DNA of 32,800 nt from Candidatus Frankia alpina (GTDB lineage Bacteria > Actinomycetota > Actinomycetes > Frankiales > Frankiaceae), in the NCBI RefSeq assembly GCF_902806485.1, contig NZ_CADCWT010000028.1, forward strand, positions 1 to 32,800, read 5' to 3'. The translations under genes and the position numbers were made by a program. The notes below the pieces were generated by a model. It was given only the letters and a program-made list of their open reading frames with translations, did no database searches and had not been told where the DNA came from. Below, piece after piece: positions 14,808 through 27,744 of the stretch; positions within the stretch are counted from its first letter, which is position 1; every line of letters begins with the position of its first letter.

Positions 14808-15640
14808 CGGCGGGGAGCGGCGGCCACCTGGTGGCCCTCGACCTGGACAAGACGCTGATCTTCTCTCGGCGCTCGATGCTGCTGCCGGCCGGTACCGCCG
14901 AGCCCGAGCTGGTCGAGCCCGAGCTGGTCGAGGTCGAGCGGCTCGACGGCGCCCCGCTGTCCTTCGCGACGGCTCGGGAGCTCGCGCTGCTGGCCGAGCT
15001 GCACCGCCGGGCTGTCGTCGTCCCCGTCACCACCCGCACGCTCGCCCAGTACCGCCGGGTGGATCTCGGGATCCGGCCGCGGTACGCGATCGCGGCCAAC
15101 GGTGGGCACCTGCTCGTCGACGGCGCCCCCGACCCGGCCTGGGCGGCTGGGATCGCGGCGCAGGTGGCCGCCGCCTGCGCGCCGCTGGCCGAGATGCTGG
15201 CGCTCGCCGAACGGTTCGCCGCCGGCGGCTGGGCCCGGACGGTCCGCGCCGCCGACGACCTGTTCGTCTACCTCGTCGCCCACGACCGGCCCGCCATCCC
15301 GGACCTGTCCGGCGTCACCGCGGCGGCCCGCGCAGGCGGCTGGTCGGTGTCGGCGCAGGGCCGCAAGGTGTATCTGGTGCCGACGGTGCTGACCAAGCAG
15401 CGAACCGTCGACGAGGTGGTCCGCCGGGCCGGGACGGCGACGCTGCTGGCCGCCGGGGACTCGGTCCTGGACATCCCGATGCTGCTGGCCGCCGACGCCG
15501 CCATCCGGCCCGCCCACGGCGAGCTGCACGAACTCGGCTGGTCGGCGCCGAACGTCGCCGTCACCGCCGGTGCGGGCGCGCTCGCGGGCGAACAGGTGCT
15601 GGCGGCGCTGCTGGACCGGGTGCGCGCGGGACCGGCCTGA
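14804..15640 (+). CDS. HAD-superfamily phosphatase of the Ter-type module
   Basis: A 278-residue HAD hydrolase. Motif I is VALDLDKTLIF near residue 10 with the nucleophile and second Asp, motif II is the Thr of VVPVTTRT, motif III the Lys in LTKQRTVDEV, and motif IV AAGDSVLDIPML near residue 223. The cap is of the Cof/sucrose-phosphatase type inserted between motifs II and III. The enzyme should remove a phosphate from the sugar-phosphate product of the upstream phosphoribosyltransferase; that is inference from the operon. The GTG start overlaps the StiP stop (GTGA). A 15-bp unit is duplicated in frame at 14900-14929, encoding the EPELV repeat. It is the last gene of the operon; 99 bp with a hairpin separate it from acsA. 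Confidence 0.85.
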   Translation: MTAGSGGHLVALDLDKTLIFSRRSMLLPAGTAEPELVEPELVEVERLDGAPLSFATARELALLAELHRRAVVVPVTTRTLAQYRRVDLGIRPRYAIAANGGHLLVDGAPDPAWAAGIAAQVAAACAPLAEMLALAERFAAGGWARTVRAADDLFVYLVAHDRPAIPDLSGVTAAARAGGWSVSAQGRKVYLVPTVLTKQRTVDEVVRRAGTATLLAAGDSVLDIPMLLAADAAIRPAHGELHELGWSAPNVAVTAGAGALAGEQVLAALLDRVRAGPA

Positions 15641-15649
15641 TCAGGCTCC

Positions 15650-15677
15650 CGCCGCCCCGGCGTGATCCTGGGCGGCG
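15650..15677 (+). terminator. Hairpin after the four-gene operon
   Basis: A perfect 8-bp stem, cgccgccc (15650-15657) with gggcggcg (15670-15677), has a 12-nt loop and no T-run after it. It may be a weak terminator or attenuator between the operon and acsA. Confidence 0.4.
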
Positions 15678-15739
15678 ACCGGTCTTCGCGGTAAACCGAG
15701 TACGTGTCCCACCGCACACCGTTTCGTCCAGGAGGAACC

Positions 15740-17749
<2,010 letters not shown>

Positions 17750-17892
17750 CAGAACCGGCTCGTCCCGGGACCGCAACTGCGGAGGATTCCGGCCGATCGC
17801 CCGGCCGGGCGGTGAGTCGTTCGGAGAACGTAACCCGCAGGTCGAACCCGGGTGCGGCCACGTCACTGGCACTCCTCTAGGCTCACGTCTTC

Positions 17893-20451
17893 GTGAGAGC
17901 CCTACGACGGTTCACCGTCCGTGCGCAGCTCCCCGAGCAGCTTGCTCCACTGGGGGAACTTGTCCTGAATCTTCGCTGGTCCTGGCACCCCGAGACGCTG
18001 GATCTGTTCGAGTCGGTCGACCCCGAGCTCTGGCGGGCCACCAAGGGGGACCCGGTCCGCCTGCTCGGCGAGGTCGATCACGACCGGCTCGTCGCCCTCG
18101 CCGCGGACCGCCGCTTCGTGCGTCGGCTCACCGACGTCGCGGACGATCTCCAGGACTACCTCTCGGCCGACCTGTGGTACCAGCGCCAGCAGCTGCCGGG
18201 CGCGCCGGCGGCGATCGCGTACTTCTCGCCGGAGTTCGGCATCACCGAGGTGCTGCCGCAGTACTCCGGCGGCCTGGGCATCCTCGCCGGCGACCACCTC
18301 AAGACCGCCAGCGACCTCGGTGTGCCGATCATCGGCGTGGGGCTGCTGTACCGGGCCGGCTACTTCGTCCAGTCGCTGTCGCGCGACGGCTGGCAGCAGG
18401 AGCGCTACCCGGGCATCGACCCGCACGGGCTGCCGCTGACCCAGCTCACCGACGCCGCCGGCACCCCGGTGAAGGTGGCCGTCGGGCTGCCCGAGGGCCG
18501 CACCCTGCACGCGCAGATCTGGAAGGCGCAGGTCGGTCGGGTACCGCTGCTGCTGCTCGACTCGGACGTCGAGGACAACCAGCCGGCCGAGCGGGGGGTG
18601 ACCGACCGGCTCTACGGCGGCGGTACCGACCACCGGCTGCTGCAGGAGATGCTGCTGGGCATCGGCGGTGTGCGGGCGCTGCGGGCCTACGCGGCGGTCA
18701 CCGGCACGCCCACGCCGGAGGTCTACCACACCAACGAGGGCCACGCCGGCTTCCTCGGCCTCGAGCGGATCCGCGAGCTCGTCGAGACCGGGCTCAGCTT
18801 CGACGAGGCGCTGGAGGCCGCCCGCGCCGGCACCCTGTTTACCACGCACACCCCGGTGGCCGCCGGCATCGACCGCTTCCCCCGCGACCTCGTCGCCCGC
18901 CACTTCGGCGGGGACAACTCCTGGCCCGGCGTGCCGGCGGAACGGATCCTGGAACTCGGAGTCGAGTCCGACCCGAACGTGTTCAACATGGCGCACATGG
19001 GCCTGCGCCTCGCCCAGCGCTCCAACGGCGTCAGCAAGCTGCACGGCATCGTCAGCCGGGAGATGTTCGCGGACCTGTGGTCCGGGTTCGACTCCGCCGA
19101 GGTGCCGATCGGCTCGGTGACCAACGGCGTGCACGCCCCGACCTGGGTGTCGCGGGCCGTCATCGAGCTGGCCGACCGCCAGCCCGGCCCCGGCCTGCTC
19201 GCCGACGACGCGGCCGGCTTCGCCAAGATCTCCACCCTGCCCGACGAGGTCGTCTGGGCCACCCGCCGCCAGCTTCGGGAACGGCTTGTCGCCGAGGTCC
19301 GCCGCCGGGTGCGCGCCTCCTGGCTGGAACGCGGCGCCGCCCCCGGCGAGCTCGACTGGGTCGAGTCCGTCTTCGACCCCGACGTGCTCACCATCGGCTT
19401 CGCCCGCCGGGTGCCGTCCTACAAGCGGCTTACGCTGATGCTGCGCGACTCCGACCGGCTGCGCCGGCTGCTGCTGCACCCGCAGCGGCCGATCCAGATG
19501 GTCATCGCCGGCAAGGCCCACCCCGCGGACGACGGCGGCAAGCAGCTCGTCCAGCAGATCGTCCAGTTCGCCGACGACCCGGCCGTGCGCGCGCGCATCG
19601 TGTTCCTGCCCGACTACGACATCGGCATGGCGCGGTTCCTGTACTCCGGTTCGGACGTCTGGCTGAACAACCCGCTGCGCCCGTTGGAGGCGTGCGGCAC
19701 GTCCGGGATGAAGGCGGCGCTCAACGGCTGCCTCAACCTGTCCATCCGGGACGGCTGGTGGGACGAGATGTTCGACGGCCAGAACGGCTGGGCGATCCCG
19801 ACCGCCGACGGCGTCGAGGACCCCGACCGGCGCGACGACATCGAGTCCGCCGCCCTGTACGACCTGCTGGAGAACACCGTCACCCCGCGGTTCTACGATC
19901 GTGACGCCGGTGACGGCCCGCCGCAGCGCTGGACGGCGATGGTCAAGCACACCCTGTCCAGCCTCGGCCCGCAGGTGCTGGCCAGCCGGATGGTGCAGGA
20001 GTATGTCGAGCGGTACTACGTGCCGGCCGGCGTCTCCGCTCGGGCCGCCGCCGCCGACGGCCTGGCGGGCGCCCGGGACCTCGCCGGCTGGAAGAGCCGG
20101 GTGCGCGCCGCCTGGCCGAGGGTGCGGGTGCTCAACGTCGACTCCGCCGGGCTCGGTGACACCCCCCAGGTGGGCCAGTCGCTGGTGGTGCGGGCCACGG
20201 TGGACCTCGGCGGGCTCGCCCCCGGCGACGTCGACGTCCTCGCCTCCTTCGGGCGGATCGACCAGACCGACCGGATCCTCGCCCCCAAGGTGCTGTCGTT
20301 GCAGCTCGTCGGCGAGGGCGAGGGCGGGCACCGCTTCGAGGGCACGATCCCCCTCGGCTGCACCGGCCCGTTCGGCTACACCGTGCGGGTGCTGCCCCGC
20401 CACCACCTCACCGCCAGCGTCGCCGAGCTGGGCCTTGTCGCCAATCCGTAG
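17893..20451 (+). CDS. glgP: Alpha-glucan phosphorylase (GT35, short actinobacterial type)
   Basis: This 852-residue enzyme releases glucose-1-phosphate from glycogen or maltodextrin. It starts with the ~110-residue N-terminal domain of the type-II family (LNLRWSWHPETLDLF), followed by AYFSPEFGITEVLPQYSGGL. The pyridoxal-phosphate lysine is Lys607 in GTSGMKAALNG, and the phosphate-site region GFARRVPSYKR is present. A C-terminal beta domain follows residue ~740. The GTG start has no ribosome site, but taggct at 17878-17883 lies about 9 nt before it, so a leaderless mRNA is plausible. It converges with glgX, so the two adjacent genes cover the linear and branch-point steps of glycogen breakdown. 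The symbol could equally be malP. Confidence 0.9.
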   Translation: MRALRRFTVRAQLPEQLAPLGELVLNLRWSWHPETLDLFESVDPELWRATKGDPVRLLGEVDHDRLVALAADRRFVRRLTDVADDLQDYLSADLWYQRQQLPGAPAAIAYFSPEFGITEVLPQYSGGLGILAGDHLKTASDLGVPIIGVGLLYRAGYFVQSLSRDGWQQERYPGIDPHGLPLTQLTDAAGTPVKVAVGLPEGRTLHAQIWKAQVGRVPLLLLDSDVEDNQPAERGVTDRLYGGGTDHRLLQEMLLGIGGVRALRAYAAVTGTPTPEVYHTNEGHAGFLGLERIRELVETGLSFDEALEAARAGTLFTTHTPVAAGIDRFPRDLVARHFGGDNSWPGVPAERILELGVESDPNVFNMAHMGLRLAQRSNGVSKLHGIVSREMFADLWSGFDSAEVPIGSVTNGVHAPTWVSRAVIELADRQPGPGLLADDAAGFAKISTLPDEVVWATRRQLRERLVAEVRRRVRASWLERGAAPGELDWVESVFDPDVLTIGFARRVPSYKRLTLMLRDSDRLRRLLLHPQRPIQMVIAGKAHPADDGGKQLVQQIVQFADDPAVRARIVFLPDYDIGMARFLYSGSDVWLNNPLRPLEACGTSGMKAALNGCLNLSIRDGWWDEMFDGQNGWAIPTADGVEDPDRRDDIESAALYDLLENTVTPRFYDRDAGDGPPQRWTAMVKHTLSSLGPQVLASRMVQEYVERYYVPAGVSARAAAADGLAGARDLAGWKSRVRAAWPRVRVLNVDSAGLGDTPQVGQSLVVRATVDLGGLAPGDVDVLASFGRIDQTDRILAPKVLSLQLVGEGEGGHRFEGTIPLGCTGPFGYTVRVLPRHHLTASVAELGLVANP

Positions 20452-20466
20452 CCGCAGCGGCCGCGG

Positions 20467-20520
20467 TGGTGGTAGCCGGTGTGGTGGTAGCCGGCGGCCG
20501 TAGCCGGTGGTGGTAGCCGG
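20467..20520. repeat. 13-bp direct repeats between glgP and glgX
   Basis: tggtggtagccgg occurs at 20467-20479, 20482-20494 and 20508-20520, with a partial copy between the last two. The array fills the 76-bp gap between two converging genes. Confidence 0.9.
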
Positions 20521-20527
20521 CGGCCGA

Positions 20528-22801
<2,274 letters not shown>

Positions 22802-23086
22802 CTCGGTGAGGTTAACGGACGCCTTCGCCCTCGGGCGGCCGATCGGGCACCTCCGCTGCGCTCGGAGCCCGCCGCCGCGATCGCATGAAGATCAGCATTG
22901 GTCGGCCTATCGTGACTTCCGACCACCCACCGACCCGCACGATCCGCCCCGGCCGGCCGGCGCGATCCATCCTGGTATGTCCGATGACCAGGCGGGGTCA
23001 CCGTCGGCTCCGGCACGGTCTGCGGGGCCGGCCGAGTGTTGGATGCCCGGCTTCCTCAGCGCGGGCCAAAGTCGGGAGGACCGTGG

Positions 23087-23863
23087 ATGAGTGTCGTGCG
23101 GCTCGAGGTCGACGGCGGAATCGGCACCATCCGGCTGGATCGGCCGCCGATGAACGCGCTGGACTCCGGTGTCGCCGCCGAGCTGCGGGCGGCCGCCGTC
23201 GAGGCGACCCGCAACCCGGCGGTCCGGTCAGTGGTCATCTACGGGGGTGAGAAGGTCTTCGCCGCCGGCGCGGACATCAAGCAGATGGCGCCGATGGGGT
23301 ACGCCGAGGCGTCGGCCTGGGTCGGCGACCTCAACTCGACTTTCGAGGTGGTGGCCCGCATCCCGAAGCCGGTGGTCGCGGCGGTCACCGGCTTCGCCCT
23401 CGGAGGTGGGCTGGAGCTCGCGCTCTGCGCCGACGTCCGGGTGTTCGCCGACAACGCGAAGGTCGGCCAGCCGGAGATCCTGCTCGGGGTGATCCCGGGG
23501 GCCGGCGGGACGCAGCGCCTGCCGCGGCTGATCGGCCCGGCGCGGGCCAAGGACCTCATCTTCAGCGGCCGGCAGGTGCGCGCCGACGAGGCCGCCCAGA
23601 TCGGGCTGGCCGACGTCGTCGTTCCCGCGACAGAGGTGTACGAGCGGGCCCGGGAGATCGCCGGGCGGTACACGAACGGACCCGCGATGGCGCTGGCGGC
23701 GGCGAAGCAGGCCGTCGACGACGGTTCGGAACTGGCCCTCGCCGAGGCCCTGCGCCTGGAGGCCGCCCTGTTCGCGGGCCTGTTCGCCACGGAGGACCGC
23801 CGGATCGGCATGGAGTCCTTCATCGCTCACGGCCCCGGCAAGGCCGACTTCACCGGCCGCTGA
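23087..23863 (+). CDS. echA: Enoyl-CoA hydratase/isomerase family protein
   Basis: A 258-residue crotonase-fold enzyme. The oxyanion-hole segments AAGADIKQM (residues 59-67) and GGG (106-108) are intact, and both catalytic glutamates of true enoyl-CoA hydratases are present: Glu110 in GGGLELALCAD and Glu130 in GQPEILLGVIPGAGGTQRL. It should add water across trans-2-enoyl-CoA in fatty-acid beta-oxidation. The ATG at 23087 has GGGAGGA 6 nt upstream. The gene is monocistronic and converges with the EEP-family gene, leaving 3 bp between stop codons. ETF genes needed for acyl-CoA dehydrogenation lie 3 kb downstream. Confidence 0.92.
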   Translation: MSVVRLEVDGGIGTIRLDRPPMNALDSGVAAELRAAAVEATRNPAVRSVVIYGGEKVFAAGADIKQMAPMGYAEASAWVGDLNSTFEVVARIPKPVVAAVTGFALGGGLELALCADVRVFADNAKVGQPEILLGVIPGAGGTQRLPRLIGPARAKDLIFSGRQVRADEAAQIGLADVVVPATEVYERAREIAGRYTNGPAMALAAAKQAVDDGSELALAEALRLEAALFAGLFATEDRRIGMESFIAHGPGKADFTGR

Positions 23864-23866
23864 CCC

Positions 23867-24940
23867 CTACCGCATGGCGAGGTCGGCGATCACCGGGAAG
23901 TGGTCGCTGCCGAAGTCGTGGCCGACCTGGAAACCGGTGACCGCGAAGGCGGGCGAGGCCAGCACGTGGTCGATGCGCAGCACCGGCGGCAGCAGCACCG
24001 AGCGGGCGCTCCACGTCGGTTCCCACCCGCCGCCGACGACGTCGTGCGCGTCGCGGACCCCGGCGCTGTCGAGCCTGCGCAACGGCCGGTGGTCGCGGGT
24101 GGCGTTGAAGTCGCCGGCCATGACCACCGGCAGGGTGGCGTGCTGGGCCTCGTGGCGCAGCGCGGTGAGCTGGGTGCGCCACCGGTTGGTGTACGTGCCG
24201 GACGTCGGCGAGATGGTGTGCACCGCGTACATCACGAAACGGCGGTTCTCGTCGACCTCGACGGTGGCCCGCAGCGACATCGACCCGCCGACCCTGGGGG
24301 TGGCGGCGTCGCGCAGCGGGAACCGGGAGTAGATCGCCGCGCCGAACGCGCCGGCGTCCGGGTGCACCTCCCGGTACGGGAAGCCGCGCAGCGCCCCGGA
24401 GGCGTTCACCCGGGACAGCGTCAGCGGCGAGAGCTCGACGAGGACGAGCACGTCGGGGTTGGCCGAGCGGATCTGTGCCCCGAGCCGGTCGGCGTGGGCG
24501 TTGCGGTAGAGCAGGTTCGCCGACATGATCCGCAGCCTGGCTGACCCCTGGGGCGCGTCCTCGGCGCCGCCCGGGAGCACCTCGGGCACCGCCCAGAACA
24601 GATGGACGGCGACCAACACGACCGACATGATCAGCAGCAGGTTGCGGCGCAGGGCGAAGGCCACGGCCAGCGTCGCGTAGGCCGGCAGGTAGAGCAGTGG
24701 GGTCACGGCGTTGATCGCCGAGTAGGGCCAGTCCAGACCGTCGTCGAGGTGGACGAGCCGGCCGAGGGCGAGCAGGGCGAGGCCGGCCGCGATCACCCAG
24801 GCGATCACCGTGATGACGGTGGAGATCGGGATGGTAGGCCGGGCCTTGGGCTCGGGGGCGGCGACGGGGATGTCGCCCGGTCCGGTGGCGGTCTTGCCGT
24901 CCGGCGCCGTACGTCCGGACTCCTGCGCGGCTGTCACCAT
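23867..24940 (-). CDS. Membrane-anchored endonuclease/exonuclease/phosphatase (EEP) protein
   Basis: About 357 residues. After a ~35-residue cytosolic stretch there are three hydrophobic segments (VITVIAWVIAAGLALLALG, AVTPLLYLPAYATLAVAFAL, LLLIMSVVLVAVHLFWAV), then an EEP catalytic domain. Its motifs are IMSANLLYRN, LVLVELSPL with the metal-binding Glu, MAGDFNAT, and FGSDHFPVIAD with the catalytic Asp-His. Such proteins cleave phosphodiesters or phosphomonoesters; substrate unknown, and the domain probably faces outward. A GTG at 24967 is an alternative start; neither has a good ribosome site. Confidence 0.85.
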   Translation of the reverse strand: MVTAAQESGRTAPDGKTATGPGDIPVAAPEPKARPTIPISTVITVIAWVIAAGLALLALGRLVHLDDGLDWPYSAINAVTPLLYLPAYATLAVAFALRRNLLLIMSVVLVAVHLFWAVPEVLPGGAEDAPQGSARLRIMSANLLYRNAHADRLGAQIRSANPDVLVLVELSPLTLSRVNASGALRGFPYREVHPDAGAFGAAIYSRFPLRDAATPRVGGSMSLRATVEVDENRRFVMYAVHTISPTSGTYTNRWRTQLTALRHEAQHATLPVVMAGDFNATRDHRPLRRLDSAGVRDAHDVVGGGWEPTWSARSVLLPPVLRIDHVLASPAFAVTGFQVGHDFGSDHFPVIADLAMR

Positions 24941-25057
24941 CCCAGAGTGCCCGGCTTGCCGGGGCACCCGAGCGGTGGGTGACCCTCATGACCGGGCGGG
25001 GACCCCCGCGGTGAGCCGGCGGGAGCGCCGGGCCACCGCGGCTCGACGGGTGCGCGG

Positions 25058-26402
25058 CTACGCGACGGTGGACTGCAGTAGCGGCCGGACCTGCTCGCGC
25101 CACTCCCGAACCGCGACGGTCGGGTGCTCGCCGAGGGCCCCGTCGAGTTCGGCCAGTTTCTTCACGATCCGTTGCGAGGAGACCTGCCCGGCGACGGCGA
25201 CCGCCTGGTGGGCCGCCTCCAGGGCGCCCTCCAGCTCCAGCTCCGGCGCCGGCCGGCGCAGGCGGGACAGCGCCAGGTCGGCCTCGGCGTAGCTGCGGGT
25301 GCGGGCCGTCCCCTGCAGCGCACGCGCCTGCTCCAGCCTCTCCTCCGCCTCTCGGGCCTGGCCCAGCAGCAGGCAGTGACCGCGGCATTCGGCGGCGTCG
25401 CCGGCGTTGTAGTGGCCGGCCCAGGGCGGCCCGTCGCCGTCGTCGCGGGCGATGGCCGCGTCCATCCGGTCCAGGGCGCGCCGGCATCCGGCCTCGTCGC
25501 CGTTGCGCGCCAGCGCCCAGGCGTTCTTGTCGTACAGCATGGCCTGCACCGCGCTGGTGGAGTGCTTCACCGAGCGGCGCAGCGCGGCTCGCGCCAACGC
25601 CAGGCTCTGGCGCGGATGGCCGAGCTGGGCGGCCTGGTCGCTAATGCCGGTCAGCACCCGCCCGGCGAGCATGGCGTCGTCTGCGTGCTCGGCGAGGCTG
25701 AGGGCCTGGATGTAGTAGCGCTGGGCGAGTGCCTCGCGATTGCTGTCCTGGGCGAGCCAGCCGCAGAACTGGGTCAGCTCCGCCAGGGCGCTGAACAGGT
25801 CCGGGTTCGGGTGGTTGTCGCGGGCGGCCCTGGTCTGGTCGTGCAGGAAGCCGACCGCCTGGGGGCGAATCTCGCTGCTGCCGAACTTGGCGTCCAGTTT
25901 GCGGAAGGTGGCGGTCACGTCGCGGATCAGCGCGCCGACGATCCGATCGACGACGCCGGTGAGGCTGGAGAGCACCGGATCTGCGAAGGCGGACGCGATG
26001 AAGGCAGATCCGTCCTGCAGGAGGTCACGTCGCCGCATGTCTCGTCCCGATAGTCCGGCAAGGGTGCGCAGGGTCTCGACGGGCGCGTTCGCCCCGCACA
26101 ACCCCAGGTCGTCGTTGCGGTAGGACTCCCCGCGCCAGCCGAGGTCGGCCGGCAGGACGGGGTAGCCCAGGGCAGCCGACATCTCGGCGGCCGCCAGCTC
26201 GGCGACCATCGGGTCGCGCGGGCGCATCCCTCGGCGCCAGTGACCGACAGTCATCCTGGCCAGGCCCAGCTCGATCTGGCGCTGCAGGCGGGCGCGGGCG
26301 TTCACCTGGTGGGCGAACCTGGTGTCTGATACCCCCGGCTTCGCGCAGCAGACGCGTGAAGGGGTTGGTGAGTACGGAATTGTCGGACGGCGTATTCGAC
26401 AT
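25058..26402 (-). pseudogene. XRE/TPR-type regulator interrupted by a one-base frameshift
   Basis: The product begins MSNTPSDNSVLTNPFTRLLREAG (ATG at 26402, preceded by GGGGGACAG). It then changes frame at a run of five G (plus strand CCCCC, 26332-26336); removing one G joins it to VSDTRFAHQVNARARLQ and on to VGHWRRGMRPRDP. The N-terminal ~75 residues look like the HTH of actinobacterial XRE-like regulators. The rest (~350 residues) is helical, with TPR-like repeats such as SLAEHADDAMLAGRVLTG and ALAELTQFCGWLAQDSNREALAQRYY. As given, the longest intact piece is 25058-26305 from a GTG with no ribosome site, lacking part of the HTH. A sequencing slip, a real mutation or programmed slippage would all look alike here. 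Target genes are unknown. Confidence 0.7.
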
Positions 26403-26479
26403 CTGTCCCCCGTCGAAGTTAGGTCGACCTAAGGCGCGGTTGCTCGGCCGTGCGCACCGCCTGGGGCAGAAAGTAGTGG

Positions 26480-26494
26480 GACAGTCACTGTCAA
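26480..26494 (-). promoter_or_regulatory. Palindrome overlapping a TTGACA box
   Basis: gacagt-c-actgtc (26480-26492) is a perfect 6-bp-arm palindrome. On the minus strand it overlaps TTGACA (26494-26489), about 90 bp before the regulator's start codon. No clean -10 is seen at 17 bp (closest is tttctg at 16). It is a candidate autoregulatory site. Confidence 0.4.
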
Positions 26495-26897
26495 GGGAAG
26501 AGGGCGTGCACAACCTGGCGCAATTGCACGCCTGTCCGGGACTGATGCCTCTGGCTCTTCGTCGGCGGGAGGGGATCACTCCGGGACAAGGCCACGGAAT
26601 GTGGATGGCCAGTCATCTGCACATCCACCTGCATGGAACTTATGCGCGTGCATATCGGACTCGTCGGACAAATAATCCGGAAAGTGATGTCCATCGAGGG
26701 AGACCTTGCCCCGCTCTGTGGCGAACTGGCCGGGCGTGATGCGCCCAGCGCGGGGTATGGCTGCAGCGGGGCGCACGGACTAGTCTCGGTGACGGCGTGT
26801 AGTCGCTACCCGTCCTGATCCGGTTGTCCAGGTCAGGGGCACAGTGCGGTCCGCGTCACGCCGCCGATCATCGGGCGTGTGAGCGTCCCAGATGCGA

Positions 26898-26920
26898 CGA
26901 TGTCAAGAGCACTGACATCG
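26898..26920. promoter_or_regulatory. 8-bp inverted repeat upstream of etfB
   Basis: cgatgtca (26898-26905) and tgacatcg (26913-26920) are perfect inverted repeats around a 7-bp spacer, ending 12 bp before the etfB ribosome site. The 23-bp span suits a dimeric repressor such as a TetR/FadR-type regulator; as RNA it would make a modest hairpin. Confidence 0.5.
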
Positions 26921-26946
26921 GATGTTGGCTACGGAGGCCCCAAGGC

Positions 26947-27732
26947 GTGAACATCGTCGTTACCGTCAAGCAGGTTCCCGATACCTGGGCGGAGAAGAAG
27001 CTCGACGCCGCGGACAAGACCGTCGACCGCAAGAGCGTCGACAACGTCATGAACGAGATGGACGAGTACGGGGTCGAAGAGGCCCTGAAGATCAAGGAAG
27101 CGCACGGGGGTGAGGTCACCGTCGTGACGATGGGGCCCGCCAAGGCGGTCGAGACGATCCGCAAGGCCCTGTCGATGGGCGCGGACAAGGCCGTTCACCT
27201 CACGGACGACTCGCTGCACGGGTCGGACGCGCTGGCGACCTCCGCGGCGCTCGCGAAGGTGATCTCGACGCTGTCTCCGGACATCGTCATCACCTCCTCC
27301 GAGGCGTCGGACGCCCGTGGCGGCGTCATCGGTGCGCTGCTGGCGGAGCGCCTCGGGCTGCCCCAGCTCACCCAGGCCCGCAAGGTCACGGTGGACCCGG
27401 GCGCGAGCAAGGTGACGATCGAGCGGCTGGCCGACAACGGCTACGCCCTCGTCGAGGCGAGCCTGCCGGTCGTGGTCGGCGTCGTCGAAAAGATCAACCA
27501 GCCGCGTTATCCCTCGTTCAAGGGCATCATGGCGGCCAAGAAGAAGCCGCTGACGACGCTGTCCGCCGCCGACGCCGGGCTCGACGGCGCCACGGTCGGC
27601 CTCGCGGGCGCCGCCTCGGCGGTCGTCACGTCCGAGGCCGCCCCGCCGCGTTCGAGCGGGACGGTCGTCAAGGACGAGGGCGACGGCGGAACGAAGGTCG
27701 CGGAGTTCCTCGCCGCGCAGAAGCTCATCTGA
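26947..27732 (+). CDS. etfB: Electron transfer flavoprotein beta subunit
   Basis: A 261-residue EtfB. Family features are the N-terminal MNIVVTVKQVPDTWAEKKLD, NVMNEMDEYGVEEALKIKE, VVTMGPAKAVETIRKALSMGADKAVHL, and the AMP-binding half with SSEASDARGGVIGALLAERLGLPQLT. EtfB and EtfA form a soluble heterodimer with FAD that carries electrons from acyl-CoA and other dehydrogenases to the quinone pool via ETF dehydrogenase. The GTG at 26947 has GGAGG 9 nt upstream; longer upstream frames add nothing recognisable. The C-terminal ~45 residues are Ala/Ser-rich compared with typical EtfB. It is followed 12 bp later by etfA. Confidence 0.95.
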   Translation: MNIVVTVKQVPDTWAEKKLDAADKTVDRKSVDNVMNEMDEYGVEEALKIKEAHGGEVTVVTMGPAKAVETIRKALSMGADKAVHLTDDSLHGSDALATSAALAKVISTLSPDIVITSSEASDARGGVIGALLAERLGLPQLTQARKVTVDPGASKVTIERLADNGYALVEASLPVVVGVVEKINQPRYPSFKGIMAAKKKPLTTLSAADAGLDGATVGLAGAASAVVTSEAAPPRSSGTVVKDEGDGGTKVAEFLAAQKLI

Positions 27733-27744
27733 GGGGTTTGTTCG

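Larger units (their letters stand above)
26403..26946. other. Shared upstream region of the XRE-like regulator and etfBA
   Basis: A 544-bp divergent intergenic region without a convincing gene and locally AT-richer around 26640-26700. It holds the palindrome and -35-like box listed separately at 26480-26494 and the inverted repeat ahead of etfB at 26898-26920. Open frames here lack domains and ribosome sites. Confidence 0.5.
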
